The notes: generated from the letters alone by a model not told the origin. Shown: positions 13,888 to 21,753, numbered from the stretch's first letter. The stretch is 22,889 bases of DNA from CTSoil-075 sp964292325 (GCA_964292325.1 CAXYVG010000061.1:1-22889), one strand, 5' to 3'. Made by a program: numbers and translations.

Positions 13888-15117
13888 CTATGGTTTATCT
13901 CTAAACACTTCCAATATCTTATCTTTAATGATATTTTCTAGTATGTAATCTCCGTTGCTAGATGCTTTCTCTACATCATCACAGAAGTCTTGAAACTCTT
14001 TATAATGTTTACGTTCAAACTTACACTCTGCAGTAGGCTTGAATTCCTTCCAAACTTTTTTCATGCTTTCTTTTAATGAGACATTAGATGTAAATGTGGT
14101 TTTCGCTTGTTCTGCATACTCCGCCACCTCTAATTGCCACATTTCTAACTCAGCCTCTTGAACAACATCGGCATTGACACCAATCTCTTTGGCGATCGCA
14201 TCATAGCCAACCGCCGCTATTTGATATGCCAACTGAATGTCTTCTTCAACTTTACTCCGTATTTCTGGATTACCTTCCACTAATTCAACTGCAATGACAT
14301 ATCCTTTTAGTAATAAAGCAAGGTATCCATCAAGTGTATCGCAAGGTAAATCATCATCTGCCTTTACAGCATTCTTAGCACTATCATCAAAAACATCGAT
14401 CAGAATTTCATGATAGACTTGATTCGGATTTGTTTTGCGCAGGATGGTTTTCTTTTTTGCCTCTGTTTTCTCCTTTTGTAATAGCTCTGTTTGTTCCTGC
14501 CTATACTTCACGGTAAGGTCATAGATACGAAATATCATATAATCTACAAAATCGAACATTTCTTCCCATACCTGTAGTCTAACCTGCTTGGGTGCTAGTA
14601 CGGAAGCAGCCAGAAATTGATGTAGTTTCTTCGACATTTTCTTCATGACTGGCAGTTGTTTCACTGTGCGACAATAAGTAGGATGAGCCATAGTCGTGTA
14701 CTTCAAATTATCAGGAAGTGTGTCAACAAGATTAATCAGTTTTTCATTATAAGAAATTGCTCGTTCCAATGCAACTTCTTCTGTTTCATCATAATTATCG
14801 CGATATAAGGGGTGTATTTCAAATGCTTTTAAAAGAATAAACAACAGATCTTTATAACGATGATCAATGCATATTTTTTGCAAATCCTCTTCTCTCTGCT
14901 TTTTGGTAGCCCCTAAAAGTCGCTCCAATCGTTTTTCTGGTTTTTCATATATTTCATATTTTAAAAAGGTTTTATCAATATTATAAAAATCCAGGAACTT
15001 AGGAAAACGCTTCGTAAATGTCCTACTAGCCCAGCCTAACCTTTCTATTAACTCTGTCCGTGTCATATCCTCTGGATGTTTCTTTTTTACTCTATTAGTC
15101 AAGTTTATTTCCCCCAT
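13888..15117 (-). CDS. Large alpha-helical protein of unknown function
   Basis: 409 aa (404 if translation starts at TTG 15102, which has GGGGGA 7 bases upstream; the ATG at 15117 has no good binding site). Almost wholly helical, charged, no signal peptide or membrane segment. The N-terminal part (MTRTELIERLGWASRTFTKR) looks like a helix-turn-helix for DNA binding; a long middle region contains a Glu/Lys-rich segment (QEQTELLQKEKTEAKKKT) likely to be coiled coil. No family recognised. It is a stand-alone transcription unit with its own terminator, between the cysteine-rich gene and the helicase block; it could be a regulator or defence/accessory gene of the element. Confidence 0.72.
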   Translation of the reverse strand: MGEINLTNRVKKKHPEDMTRTELIERLGWASRTFTKRFPKFLDFYNIDKTFLKYEIYEKPEKRLERLLGATKKQREEDLQKICIDHRYKDLLFILLKAFEIHPLYRDNYDETEEVALERAISYNEKLINLVDTLPDNLKYTTMAHPTYCRTVKQLPVMKKMSKKLHQFLAASVLAPKQVRLQVWEEMFDFVDYMIFRIYDLTVKYRQEQTELLQKEKTEAKKKTILRKTNPNQVYHEILIDVFDDSAKNAVKADDDLPCDTLDGYLALLLKGYVIAVELVEGNPEIRSKVEEDIQLAYQIAAVGYDAIAKEIGVNADVVQEAELEMWQLEVAEYAEQAKTTFTSNVSLKESMKKVWKEFKPTAECKFERKHYKEFQDFCDDVEKASSNGDYILENIIKDKILEVFRDKP

Positions 15118-15444
15118 TTATGTTTTATAAAACTACGCTACCCTTAAGTATTTCTGATTGACTGTAACTTTGCAATTCATAATCCAGTATTTTGATATTC
15201 TCTCATAATATAGAATATTTCATTATGTGAAAGTAATTTTAAAATTTGTACGTGAATTCACTTTATATTTTCTTCAATACATTCAAATCTGAAAACAAAT
15301 AGCATCTATAAAACTATGCAAAAAGAAAACCTCAACTCCTTATTCAGCAAGGGTTGAGGTTTTCTTGTGCTGTTAAGTATAATCATATAAACAACATCAC
15401 TCCGCTCTTAAAAGGTAGATAAGTCTATACTTTAATATTATTTT
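15118..15444. other. Intergenic gap with terminator
   Basis: AT-rich, no gene. Holds the terminator at 15323-15366 and presumably the promoter of the 409-aa gene, which I could not define. Confidence 0.5.
15323..15366 (-). terminator. Rho-independent terminator
   Basis: Stem AAGAAAACCTCAAC.../...GTTGAGGTTTTCTT with a 7- to 10-base loop; on the minus strand it ends in TTTTCTTTTT. It follows the cysteine-rich gene by about 80 bases. Confidence 0.75.
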
Positions 15445-16218
15445 TCATTTATACCCACGTTCTTCAAGCAGTTTTGATATCGCCGTCTTCGTTGCTAAAT
15501 TCCCCCTATTTTGGTTTTCTAGTAAGTACTTATCAGTTGATCCGTTAAGCATTCTCTTTTGTTTTTCTACTTCTTCCCCAAATTCTTGCATTTCACGTTT
15601 TGCTGCCGTTGCTGCTCGTTCTAATAGAGTGGTAGCTTTCTTCCCATTTTGTTTGGCATCAACATAACAGGAACAATGTCTAAAGTTGGTTTCATGTTGC
15701 TCCTTGGGGTGACAGAACTTTTCTCTATCCTCGTCACTCACCTCTTTATCCTCATCAGCTTGGCAATTATTACCTATAGTATACTTACACTCACGCGAAT
15801 CGCCATCGGCAATCATTCCACGTTTTCTAGCTATTTGGTAGTTCTCACAATGAATAAAATCACCTTTATTATCTGGTACGCAATATATACTTTCGTAATC
15901 AGAGTCTATCTCATTATCACTTGTACCACAAACAAATGATAGCGATGTTAATGACTTACTCTTCCTATAAGGGCAATTTTCATCAAACATATATATGTTG
16001 TTCGAACTGCTAGTCTTTTCTTTCGCCTTTTTTAAATCATCTTTCATTTTCTGAATCTGGGATGTTTTGTTTATGTATTGACCACACTTTTCATATCCAT
16101 TACTTAATTCAGACTCACAAAAGCTACTTTTTTGAGTCGTCCCAAGTGCAAATTTCTTATTTGCTTTGCATTCATCAGCTGAAAAAAAGTTATACTCAAA
16201 AAAAGGACACGTGCTCAT
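15445..16218 (-). CDS. Cysteine-rich protein, unknown
   Basis: 257 aa from ATG at 16218 (AAGGGG 8 bases upstream); a GTG three codons earlier is less likely. It has about 13 cysteines spaced through the first 185 residues: CPF, DEC, SFCES, KCGQY, NCPY, FVCG, YCVP, HCEN, ECKY, NNCQ, FCHP and HCSCY. They are often next to His, as in zinc- or metal-cluster-binding proteins, and a recurrent pattern of N-C-P/F-C hints at repeated small modules. The C-terminal 70 residues are a charged helix (TTLLERAATAAKREMQEFGE). No signal peptide, so probably cytoplasmic. I do not recognise the family. It lies 23 bases after the stop of a zinc-ribbon ORF, so the two are probably one operon next to the att site. 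Confidence 0.75.
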   Translation of the reverse strand: MSTCPFFEYNFFSADECKANKKFALGTTQKSSFCESELSNGYEKCGQYINKTSQIQKMKDDLKKAKEKTSSSNNIYMFDENCPYRKSKSLTSLSFVCGTSDNEIDSDYESIYCVPDNKGDFIHCENYQIARKRGMIADGDSRECKYTIGNNCQADEDKEVSDEDREKFCHPKEQHETNFRHCSCYVDAKQNGKKATTLLERAATAAKREMQEFGEEVEKQKRMLNGSTDKYLLENQNRGNLATKTAISKLLEERGYK

Positions 16219-16241
16219 TCCTCTCACCCCTTATAGTTAGT

Positions 16242-16415
16242 TTATTTAGCACATTTCTTACAAATCTTATATCCCGACTTAGTAATAATACAACTATGAC
16301 AGGTAAATCTATCACAAGCCGAACAACTGATTGCTTCCTTAACAAAGATTTTTTTTCCACAATCTGAACACTTAGTATAGCCATCCTCATTTAGATACTT
16401 TGATGTCAACCCCAA
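16242..16415 (-). CDS. 57-aa zinc-ribbon protein next to the rlmH att site
   Basis: Start TTG at 16415 with AAAAGGAG 10 bases upstream; a second TTG lies two codons further in. The protein contains four Cys pairs: CSDC, CSAC, CHSC and CKKC (residues 16-55), enough for two zinc sites, in a treble-clef/zinc-ribbon style, preceded by a short polar stretch (KYLNEDGYTK). Evidence that this frame is real: it keeps all eight cysteines in regular order, has a good binding site and ends 23 bases before the next gene. A longer open frame on the same strand (16196-16390) lacks this pattern and is a shadow. Likely role: nucleic-acid or protein binding, function open. Confidence 0.72.
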   Translation of the reverse strand: MGLTSKYLNEDGYTKCSDCGKKIFVKEAISCSACDRFTCHSCIITKSGYKICKKCAK

Positions 16416-16508
16416 AAGAACTCAACTCCTTTTATTTGTGATTTTACTAATAATTTCGCTATATTTTTACATATCTCCTGCTAATACCCAAATATTTGTT
16501 TCACTATA

Positions 16509-16552
16509 AAAATGGTCTCAATCCTCAAATTTACAAGGATTGAGACCATTTT
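16509..16552 (-). terminator. Terminator of rlmH on the element side of the junction
   Basis: Perfect 17-bp inverted repeat, arms 16509-16525 and 16536-16552, loop 10. The minus strand ends in TTTTTA, as expected for an intrinsic terminator. It begins 6 bases from the rlmH stop and lies inside the element, so the element brings its own terminator for the gene it inserts behind. Confidence 0.85.
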
Positions 16553-16555
16553 GCA

Positions 16556-16576
16556 CCGTTAGAGATGATACGGTTC
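16556..16576 (-). repeat. Proximal att-like site (3' end of rlmH)
   Basis: Contains the last codons of rlmH (EPYHL and TAA) plus three bases beyond. Repeated with three transitions at 1247-1267. In staphylococci the SCC attachment site is the same position of the same gene (the codons for the C-terminal YHK). Confidence 0.78.
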
Positions 16577-17038
16577 CCCCCGATTAATCTTAAACCCCCG
16601 ATACACTTGTTCCACCAGCAATAGCCTAATCATCTGATGCGTAAACGTCATCTTCGAAAAGGACAACCTTTCATCAGCAACTTTGACTAGATCGGGGGAA
16701 AGGCCAAAGGCGCCGCCGATGGCGAAGGTTATGTCGCTTTTGCCGCATAGGCCGAGGCTGTTCATTTTTTCGGCTAGTTCTTCGGAGGAGGCTTGTTTGC
16801 CAACCACATCAAGGACGATAAGGTGGGTGTTATCCTTAATATGCTTCATCATGCGTTCCCCTTCGCGGGTTAGGACTTTGACTTTTTCTGCAGGCGAAGG
16901 ATTTTCCGGCATGCGTTCTTCATCGACTTCGATAATAGATAGGCGGCAGTAAGGAGTTAGTCGCTTGACGAATTCCGCAATGCCCATTGTTAGATACTTT
17001 TCTTTAATTTTGCCAACTGTAACAATTGTAATTTTCAT
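16559..17038 (-). CDS. rlmH: 23S rRNA pseudouridine-1915 N3-methyltransferase RlmH
   Basis: 159 aa, full family length. SPOUT methyltransferase that modifies m3-psi at position 1915 of helix 69 in 23S rRNA, using SAM, as a homodimer on the 70S ribosome. Typical signatures: MKITIVTVGKIKEKYLTMGI at the start, LDVVGKQASSEELA in the middle, the SAM-binding knot loop FAIGGAFGLSP (about 106-116) and the C-terminal HQMIRLLLVEQVYRGFKI...GEPYHL. The start lies one base after the stop of the protease gene, so translation is probably coupled. It is intact despite the insertion, because the att site includes its last codons and stop. Same order as Bacillus subtilis yycJ-yyxA-yydA. Confidence 0.97.
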   Translation of the reverse strand: MKITIVTVGKIKEKYLTMGIAEFVKRLTPYCRLSIIEVDEERMPENPSPAEKVKVLTREGERMMKHIKDNTHLIVLDVVGKQASSEELAEKMNSLGLCGKSDITFAIGGAFGLSPDLVKVADERLSFSKMTFTHQMIRLLLVEQVYRGFKINRGEPYHL

Positions 17039-17039
17039 T

Positions 17040-18155
17040 TTATTGCTGCCCCGGCATTTCTTCTAATAATACGTTGATCGTTTGCGAATTGCCACCGCGC
17101 AGGATTTGAACCGCAATGGTGCTACCGATTGCTTGCGTGTCTACTGCACTTCGTAGGTCTGCAATACTATTCACCTCTACACCAGCTACTTTGAGAATAA
17201 TATCGCCTGCTAGCAGGCCTGCTTTTGCTGCAGCGGCATTTTCAACTAGTCCCTGTAGATAGACGCCTTTTGGCAAATTAAATTGATAACCAAGAGCAGG
17301 GGCATTATGTCGATCGATAATCGCAACACCTAGATATGGCCTAACAACGCGGCCTTTCTCGATGATGGATTGCAAAATAGGTCTTGCCGAATTAATAGGA
17401 ATCGAAAAGCCAATCCCCTCGACACCGGCAATTGATATTTTGGCACTATTGATACCAACGACTACACCATCCGCATTCACGAGTGCACCACCTGAATTCC
17501 CTGGATTGATGGCAGCATCGGTCTGAATCAGTTTAAACTTGCGTTCGCCGATTTCCAGCGATCGATTTAGAGCGCTGATGACTCCCGCGGTCACACTGCC
17601 TTTAAATTCTAGGCCAAGAGGATTACCAATCGCAATAGCTGGTTCACCTACTAGCAAGGTATCGGAATTACCCAGTACTGCTACTGGCAAATTGGGTGCA
17701 TCTATTTTGACTACGGCTAGATCAGTGACCGGATCCACTCCGAGTAGTTGCCCTCCAAAAACCCGCCCATCAGCTAAGCTCACTAAAATTTCTTGGGCGT
17801 TTTGTACTACATGATAGTTGGTAGCAATATACCCCTTACTATCAAAAATTACCCCTGAGCCACTTCCTTTATCCATTAACACTTTCCGATTGTAAAGATC
17901 ACGTGCATATGTTTTATTGGTAATCCCGACAACAGCGGGTCCAACCGCTTGCGCAGCTTTAACAATTGGAGTATTACGCGCATCCGATACCTGCGCCTGC
18001 GCAACAGATGGTTGCAGCATTTGGTTTAAATCTCCTGCATTTTGTTGCGCAGTTTTTGCAAAGAACTGACTACCATATCCTAAAATAATACCGCCGCCAA
18101 TTACTGCACTAATCACAGCAACTACGATAAAAGGTGTGATTTTCTTAACCATCAT
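17040..18155 (-). CDS. HtrA/DegP-type membrane-anchored serine protease
   Basis: 371 aa. N-terminal membrane anchor about 8-28 (PFIVVAVISAVIGGGIILGY), trypsin-like domain about 70-250 with catalytic His115 (NYHVV), Asp145 (TDLAVVK) and Ser221 (GNSGG), then one PDZ domain about 265-365. Acts on the outer face of the membrane in quality control of misfolded proteins. Matches the htrC/yyxA position next to walJ and rlmH in Bacillus. Start set by AAGGAGGTAG before ATG; the first of two adjacent ATGs is used here. Operon: 13 bases after walJ and 1 base before rlmH. Confidence 0.95.
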   Translation of the reverse strand: MMVKKITPFIVVAVISAVIGGGIILGYGSQFFAKTAQQNAGDLNQMLQPSVAQAQVSDARNTPIVKAAQAVGPAVVGITNKTYARDLYNRKVLMDKGSGSGVIFDSKGYIATNYHVVQNAQEILVSLADGRVFGGQLLGVDPVTDLAVVKIDAPNLPVAVLGNSDTLLVGEPAIAIGNPLGLEFKGSVTAGVISALNRSLEIGERKFKLIQTDAAINPGNSGGALVNADGVVVGINSAKISIAGVEGIGFSIPINSARPILQSIIEKGRVVRPYLGVAIIDRHNAPALGYQFNLPKGVYLQGLVENAAAAKAGLLAGDIILKVAGVEVNSIADLRSAVDTQAIGSTIAVQILRGGNSQTINVLLEEMPGQQ

Positions 18156-18168
18156 AACTTCTACCTCC

Positions 18169-18945
18169 TTAAAAATTGCTACTTACAATGCGATCAGGAT
18201 AGGTGATATGTAGCTCAATTTCCGAACCTAGTTTACAGCCCTGCTTGGCTAAAATAGAGCTGACTGTATCTTTTGCCAGTTCTGGGTCATTATTTTGCTG
18301 ACTCAAATGAGCTAAAAACACTTGCATACTCGGCTTTCGCTTCAGCCCAGCTAGTGTCCATCCTGCATCAAAATTAGATAAATGACCACGATTACTCAAA
18401 ATACGCCGCTTTAAATGCCATGGATAGACTCCATTTTGTAGCATATCAACATCATGATTGGCTTCTAGCACTAATATATCACTTAGCGCAATGGCTTCTT
18501 TGACCTCTTCCGTGACAAACCCTAAATCTGTCACGACACTACATTTATGATTTTCATTATAAAACCGAAAGCCAACAGGGTCTGCAGCATCATGAGAAAT
18601 ACTAAACGGTTTGACTTTAACCTGACCAATCTCTAGGCTCTTCGAAAGCACCTTACAACACTCGTCTGGCACTAAGTCTCGGCAATACATCGCTTGCCAA
18701 GTATTCATACTCGCATAGATCGGCACATTATAATTTTTGGTCATTGTCGCTAGACCGCTCACATGATCTCGATGTTCATGAGTAATGACTACCCCATCTA
18801 GTTCTTCGATACTCACATCTAATTGCGCCAAACTATTTTTTATTCGCTTAGTACTAATTCCTGCATCCACCAGTATTTTGGTATGTTTAAAATCTAGAAA
18901 GATTGCATTTCCTTTGCTACCACTTGCCAAAACATGAACTTGCAT
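18169..18945 (-). CDS. walJ: Metallo-beta-lactamase-fold hydrolase WalJ/YycJ
   Basis: 258 aa. Start at ATG 18945, because AAAGGAG is 6-7 bases upstream and the family begins M..HVLASGSKGN; an upstream extension of 18 codons overlaps the previous gene's end. Metal-binding motif THEHRDH (His56, His58, Asp60, His61), later His in ISHDAADP and a D-LG-V loop (VVTDLGFVT), fitting the beta-lactamase fold of nucleases. WalJ/YycJ is a 5'-exonuclease-like protein linked to the WalRK cell-wall regulon and DNA replication coordination. The walRKHI genes are not in this window, so the operon here is only its tail. Confidence 0.9.
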   Translation of the reverse strand: MQVHVLASGSKGNAIFLDFKHTKILVDAGISTKRIKNSLAQLDVSIEELDGVVITHEHRDHVSGLATMTKNYNVPIYASMNTWQAMYCRDLVPDECCKVLSKSLEIGQVKVKPFSISHDAADPVGFRFYNENHKCSVVTDLGFVTEEVKEAIALSDILVLEANHDVDMLQNGVYPWHLKRRILSNRGHLSNFDAGWTLAGLKRKPSMQVFLAHLSQQNNDPELAKDTVSSILAKQGCKLGSEIELHITYPDRIVSSNF

Positions 18946-18973
18946 ACTGTTCTCCTTTAATTTGCACACCGCA

Positions 18974-20320
18974 CTATATAGTGGGTGGCAATGTAGCAAT
19001 TACCAAACTTTGTATACTTTCTGGTAATGCCGACAACAAAATATCAATAATTTCTTTTAAACGGGAAGCCGTCTTGGCCTCAAAACGCAGAGTAAATAAT
19101 GGTTCTGTCACCGAAGCGCGAATCATTCCCCATCCATCTGGAAAATCAATCCGCACACCATCAATGCGGTTAGGTCCATACTGATCCAGTTTTTCCGCCA
19201 CAACGTCTAATACTGCTTCTTTATCATTTGGTTTATAAGGAATACGAATATCAGGAGTTAAGATATAGTTCGGAATTTGATCAACTAGCTGCGCTAACGA
19301 ACCGTGACTCGCAACGAATTCGCAGATCTTAAGTCCAGAGAACATACCATCATCATAGCCTAGTTCACGGAAAAAGAAGTGTCCGCTAATTTCCCCTGCG
19401 AATAACGCTTTTTGTTGTAGGAAAGCAGCCTTGCAAAAAGTGTGACCCGCTCTTGCCATCACAGGCCGTCCTCCTGCTTTCGTAATTTCCTCTGGCGCTA
19501 CCATCGAGCATTTGGCATCATAAATAATAGCACCAGGACCTTGTTCTAAATAATAACGAGCTAAGAGTACAATAATATCATCATTATCAACAGCCCGTCC
19601 ATTTTTATCACAAAAAGCAACCCGGTCTCCATCCCCATCAAAAGCCACGCCAATATCAGCGCCACTACTTCGTACCTTTTCACCAAGTCCTTGTAAGTTT
19701 TCTGCAAGTGCTGGATTTGGCGAACGATTTGGGAAGTTTCCATCGCTCTTACAATATAATTCAATGACATCATAACCGAGCTTTTTAAACAAGGCAGGAG
19801 CAATTTCAGAAGTAGCGCCATTGCCAGCATCAATCACCACTCGCAAATTACTTTTTTGAGCAAGCGCAGCCGTAGAGGCGATATACTCATCAATGATTGC
19901 TAAGGTCGTGAGCGTTCCTAAGCCCGATGCACGCACCCCATCTTCCACCAATTGCTTGATCTCTAGTACATCCTCCTCCGTCACAGGATTTGGCCCTAAT
20001 ACCAATTTAAAACCATTATAAGGCGCCGGATTATGAGAAGCTGTGACCATAACACCGCCAGTAGCCCCTGTAACTTTTAACGCATAGTAAAACACAGGCG
20101 TGGCAACCGTACCGATATCCACAACATCACACCCGGATTCCACTAAAGCCTTGATCATAATATCTTTTAGCACAGGTGTTGATAATCGTATATCACCACC
20201 GACAACTACTTTTTGCCCCGTTAATTTAAAACCAATTGCTAGTCCAATTTGGTGAGCTATATCATTTGTCAGTTCGATCCCCGCAATACCACGGATATCA
20301 CAGGCATGAAAAATTTTCAT
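18974..20320 (-). CDS. Phosphomannomutase/phosphoglucomutase
   Basis: 448 aa from ATG at 20320 (MKIFHACDIRG); the open frame begins ten codons earlier at a TTG. Alpha-D-phosphohexomutase family, interconverting hexose 1- and 6-phosphates for sugar nucleotides in cell envelope synthesis. Signatures: catalytic phosphoserine Ser95 in TASHNPAPYNGFK, metal loop DGDGDR at 228-233, sugar-binding GEISGH at 309-314, and a C-terminal phosphate loop RASVTEPLFTLRFEA. Length is typical. It is 28 bases upstream of walJ and may be cotranscribed. ManB-type dual specificity is likely but not provable from sequence. Confidence 0.94.
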   Translation of the reverse strand: MKIFHACDIRGIAGIELTNDIAHQIGLAIGFKLTGQKVVVGGDIRLSTPVLKDIMIKALVESGCDVVDIGTVATPVFYYALKVTGATGGVMVTASHNPAPYNGFKLVLGPNPVTEEDVLEIKQLVEDGVRASGLGTLTTLAIIDEYIASTAALAQKSNLRVVIDAGNGATSEIAPALFKKLGYDVIELYCKSDGNFPNRSPNPALAENLQGLGEKVRSSGADIGVAFDGDGDRVAFCDKNGRAVDNDDIIVLLARYYLEQGPGAIIYDAKCSMVAPEEITKAGGRPVMARAGHTFCKAAFLQQKALFAGEISGHFFFRELGYDDGMFSGLKICEFVASHGSLAQLVDQIPNYILTPDIRIPYKPNDKEAVLDVVAEKLDQYGPNRIDGVRIDFPDGWGMIRASVTEPLFTLRFEAKTASRLKEIIDILLSALPESIQSLVIATLPPTI

Positions 20321-20364
20321 AATATAAAATGTTCCCCTTTCCTTCAGCAAAAACTTTCATGATT

Positions 20365-20393
20365 ATTGTAGCATTTAAGATCCTATAGTACAA
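20365..20393 (-). promoter_or_regulatory. Putative promoter of the phosphohexomutase gene
   Basis: Minus strand: TTGTAC (20388-20393), 17 bases, TACAAT (20365-20370). The -10 is close to consensus, the -35 is weak. It lies about 45 bases before the start. Confidence 0.45.
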
Positions 20394-20402
20394 TCCACAA
20401 GC

Positions 20403-20430
20403 ACCTTTTAGAGTTATGAAACATAAGCTA
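20403..20430 (+). promoter_or_regulatory. Possible sporulation-type promoter for the 55-aa gene
   Basis: Plus strand CATAAGCTA (20422-20430) fits the sigma-K -10 pattern CATANNNTA, with AC 17 bases upstream (20403-20404). Pattern is short, so chance is possible. Confidence 0.3.
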
Positions 20431-20494
20431 TAGAAAATATTATATGAAAAAGAAATAAAATAAGTCAAGAAAATAGTAGGAGGCATCTACACCT

Positions 20495-20662
20495 ATGGCG
20501 AGTATTGAAAAAATGTTTAAATTGATGTTAGAAGAAATTCATCAAGGTACCATTCCGCTAAATACAATCATCAAAAATCAAGAAATTATGATTATCCAAA
20601 ATAAACAAATGCTTGAACTCCTTGAACAAGTTCGTATTTCATCAGTAGAAAATAATGAATAA
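20495..20662 (+). CDS. 55-aa helical protein, unknown
   Basis: 55 aa starting MASIEKMFKLMLEEIHQGTI, then a helix KNQEIMIIQNKQMLELLEQV. Start supported by TAGGAGG 11 bases upstream; followed by the terminator hairpin at 20696-20739. Divergent from the phosphohexomutase gene. Strongly amphipathic, likely coiled coil or small dimer; no family recognised. It is the only plus-strand gene in the right flank. The putative -10 element fits mother-cell sigma factors, consistent with a spore former, but this is weak evidence. Confidence 0.7.
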   Translation: MASIEKMFKLMLEEIHQGTIPLNTIIKNQEIMIIQNKQMLELLEQVRISSVENNE

Positions 20663-20695
20663 AAATCAATAAACAATCATAAATAGCGGTATTAG

Positions 20696-20739
20696 AAAAG
20701 AACTAAGAGATATATTGAATGATATCCCTTAGTTCTTTT
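20696..20739. terminator. Bidirectional terminator
   Basis: Arms 20696-20713 and 20722-20739 (18 bp, one mismatch), 8-base loop. A T run follows on the plus strand and A's precede it. It serves the convergent 55-aa gene and the gluzincin gene whose stop lies in the right arm. Confidence 0.8.
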
Positions 20740-21607
20740 TTGTATTATGCTTCATATGAATCACAGCCCACTGCTGCCATGCCTGCTCAAAATCCCCACT
20801 ATCAAATGCTAACGTTTGCTTGATCGCGCTTTCCATGCTCTGTCCAGCTTTTAGCGCCTTGATCATCTCATTTAATTTATCTTCACCATAAACCTCTGCG
20901 ATAAACCGCACTGCTGCCAATGACTGGCGATATGCTAACGACTGATTGGGCAGTTGATCAAAATCTTCTTCTAATTCTGCCATCGTATAAAGCGTACCAT
21001 CTAGATTATTGGTAGGCGTCTGCCATTCATAGTGATTGACTCTATATTCTACATATTGAGCAAGTCCTTCTGTGAACCACCGAGGATAATTCCCACTGGT
21101 TAAATAATCAAATACTAAATGAGTGTATTCATGAACCATTGGTCCTGAATGAATAAACTCTTCGACTGATGCGCCGCCACTGAGCCATACACGAGGAGAC
21201 AAGAGTTGAATGGCTCCGCCCCAATATACGCCCATAGCGCTTTCACTACCAGACCAACCAAAAGCCTGCCGTAGCTCATTTTTGCTAGGCTGCACGATAA
21301 GCAACGTTTTGCCGTGCGGCGTATATTGTAGTTCTTTGGTAACAGGATCATATGCTGCCTCAGCCGCCTTCGCTATCATATCTATGGTGCTCGCATCTTC
21401 CTTAGTATATTTAATCTTAAAATGCTCCGTTTCATATACTGCCATATCGCGAGTCTCATAATTTACTTTTAGTAATGTTACCTGTCGCACCAAAGGGTAT
21501 ATCCACATTTGCGGCCTTAGTGGCAAAAAGAAAACAAGAAGGACCATCAAAATAAGTCCAACTAGCACAGTCAACATACTGGTATCATGGATCATAATAT
21601 TTCTCAT
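20729..21607 (-). CDS. Membrane-anchored gluzincin peptidase (peptidase MA-like family)
   Basis: 292 aa. One N-terminal membrane segment (about 11-30, MLTVLVGLILMVLLVFFLPL), then an extracytoplasmic zinc peptidase domain: HEYTH at 159-163, with the third ligand Glu180 in FTEGLAQYVE, the arrangement of gluzincins (peptidase MA, M1-related). A preceding region with LLIVQPSKNELRQAFG is typical of this family. Length fits. Substrate unknown. Start set by AGGGGG 6-7 bases before ATG. It is 193 bases downstream of the perR-like gene and apparently monocistronic, with its own terminator. Confidence 0.85.
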   Translation of the reverse strand: MRNIMIHDTSMLTVLVGLILMVLLVFFLPLRPQMWIYPLVRQVTLLKVNYETRDMAVYETEHFKIKYTKEDASTIDMIAKAAEAAYDPVTKELQYTPHGKTLLIVQPSKNELRQAFGWSGSESAMGVYWGGAIQLLSPRVWLSGGASVEEFIHSGPMVHEYTHLVFDYLTSGNYPRWFTEGLAQYVEYRVNHYEWQTPTNNLDGTLYTMAELEEDFDQLPNQSLAYRQSLAAVRFIAEVYGEDKLNEMIKALKAGQSMESAIKQTLAFDSGDFEQAWQQWAVIHMKHNTKKN

Positions 21608-21753
21608 ATGGCACCCCCTTCTCTAGTAAAGAGTTACAGGTGCCAATTATAGCATAAGTCCTATACGATGCCTATCGGTATTTTATGTAAACTAACTACT
21701 AATCTGGTCAATAAGGCTGTCTCAACAAATAAAATTTTTACCTCTCTGACATG

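Larger units (their letters stand above)
1251..16560. mobile_element. SCC-like integrative element inserted at the 3' end of rlmH
   Basis: About 15.3 kb bounded by two near-identical 21-bp att-like sites, one being the end of rlmH itself. Contents fit the staphylococcal cassette chromosome pattern: a tandem pair of large serine recombinases (5727-7400, 7502-9028), an AAA+ helicase of D5 type (11016-12425), RadC (9691-10302), DUF960 (9383-9691) and DUF1643 (4719-5252). In Staphylococcus, SCC elements integrate at exactly this gene (rlmH, formerly orfX) through CcrA/CcrB or CcrC, and DUF960/DUF1643 genes sit close to ccr. All genes read on the minus strand, the same direction as rlmH. No mec gene, resistance gene, phage capsid or conjugation gene is seen. 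Seen: the att pair and the genes. Inferred: mobility and exact ends. Confidence 0.82.

Noticed and set aside
16196..16390. A 64-aa open frame next to rlmH on the minus strand
   Set aside because: The overlapping frame 16242-16415 has eight regularly spaced cysteines, a good binding site and a start at TTG, so this one is a shadow.
1251..16560. Interpretation as a prophage
   Set aside because: No capsid, portal, terminase, tail or lysis genes are present; the recombinase pair plus DUF960/DUF1643 and the rlmH site fit an SCC-type element better.
1251..16560. Interpretation as an integrative conjugative element
   Set aside because: No relaxase, coupling protein or type IV secretion gene is visible.
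1251..16560. An antibiotic resistance cassette as in SCCmec
   Set aside because: No beta-lactam, aminoglycoside or heavy-metal resistance gene was found.
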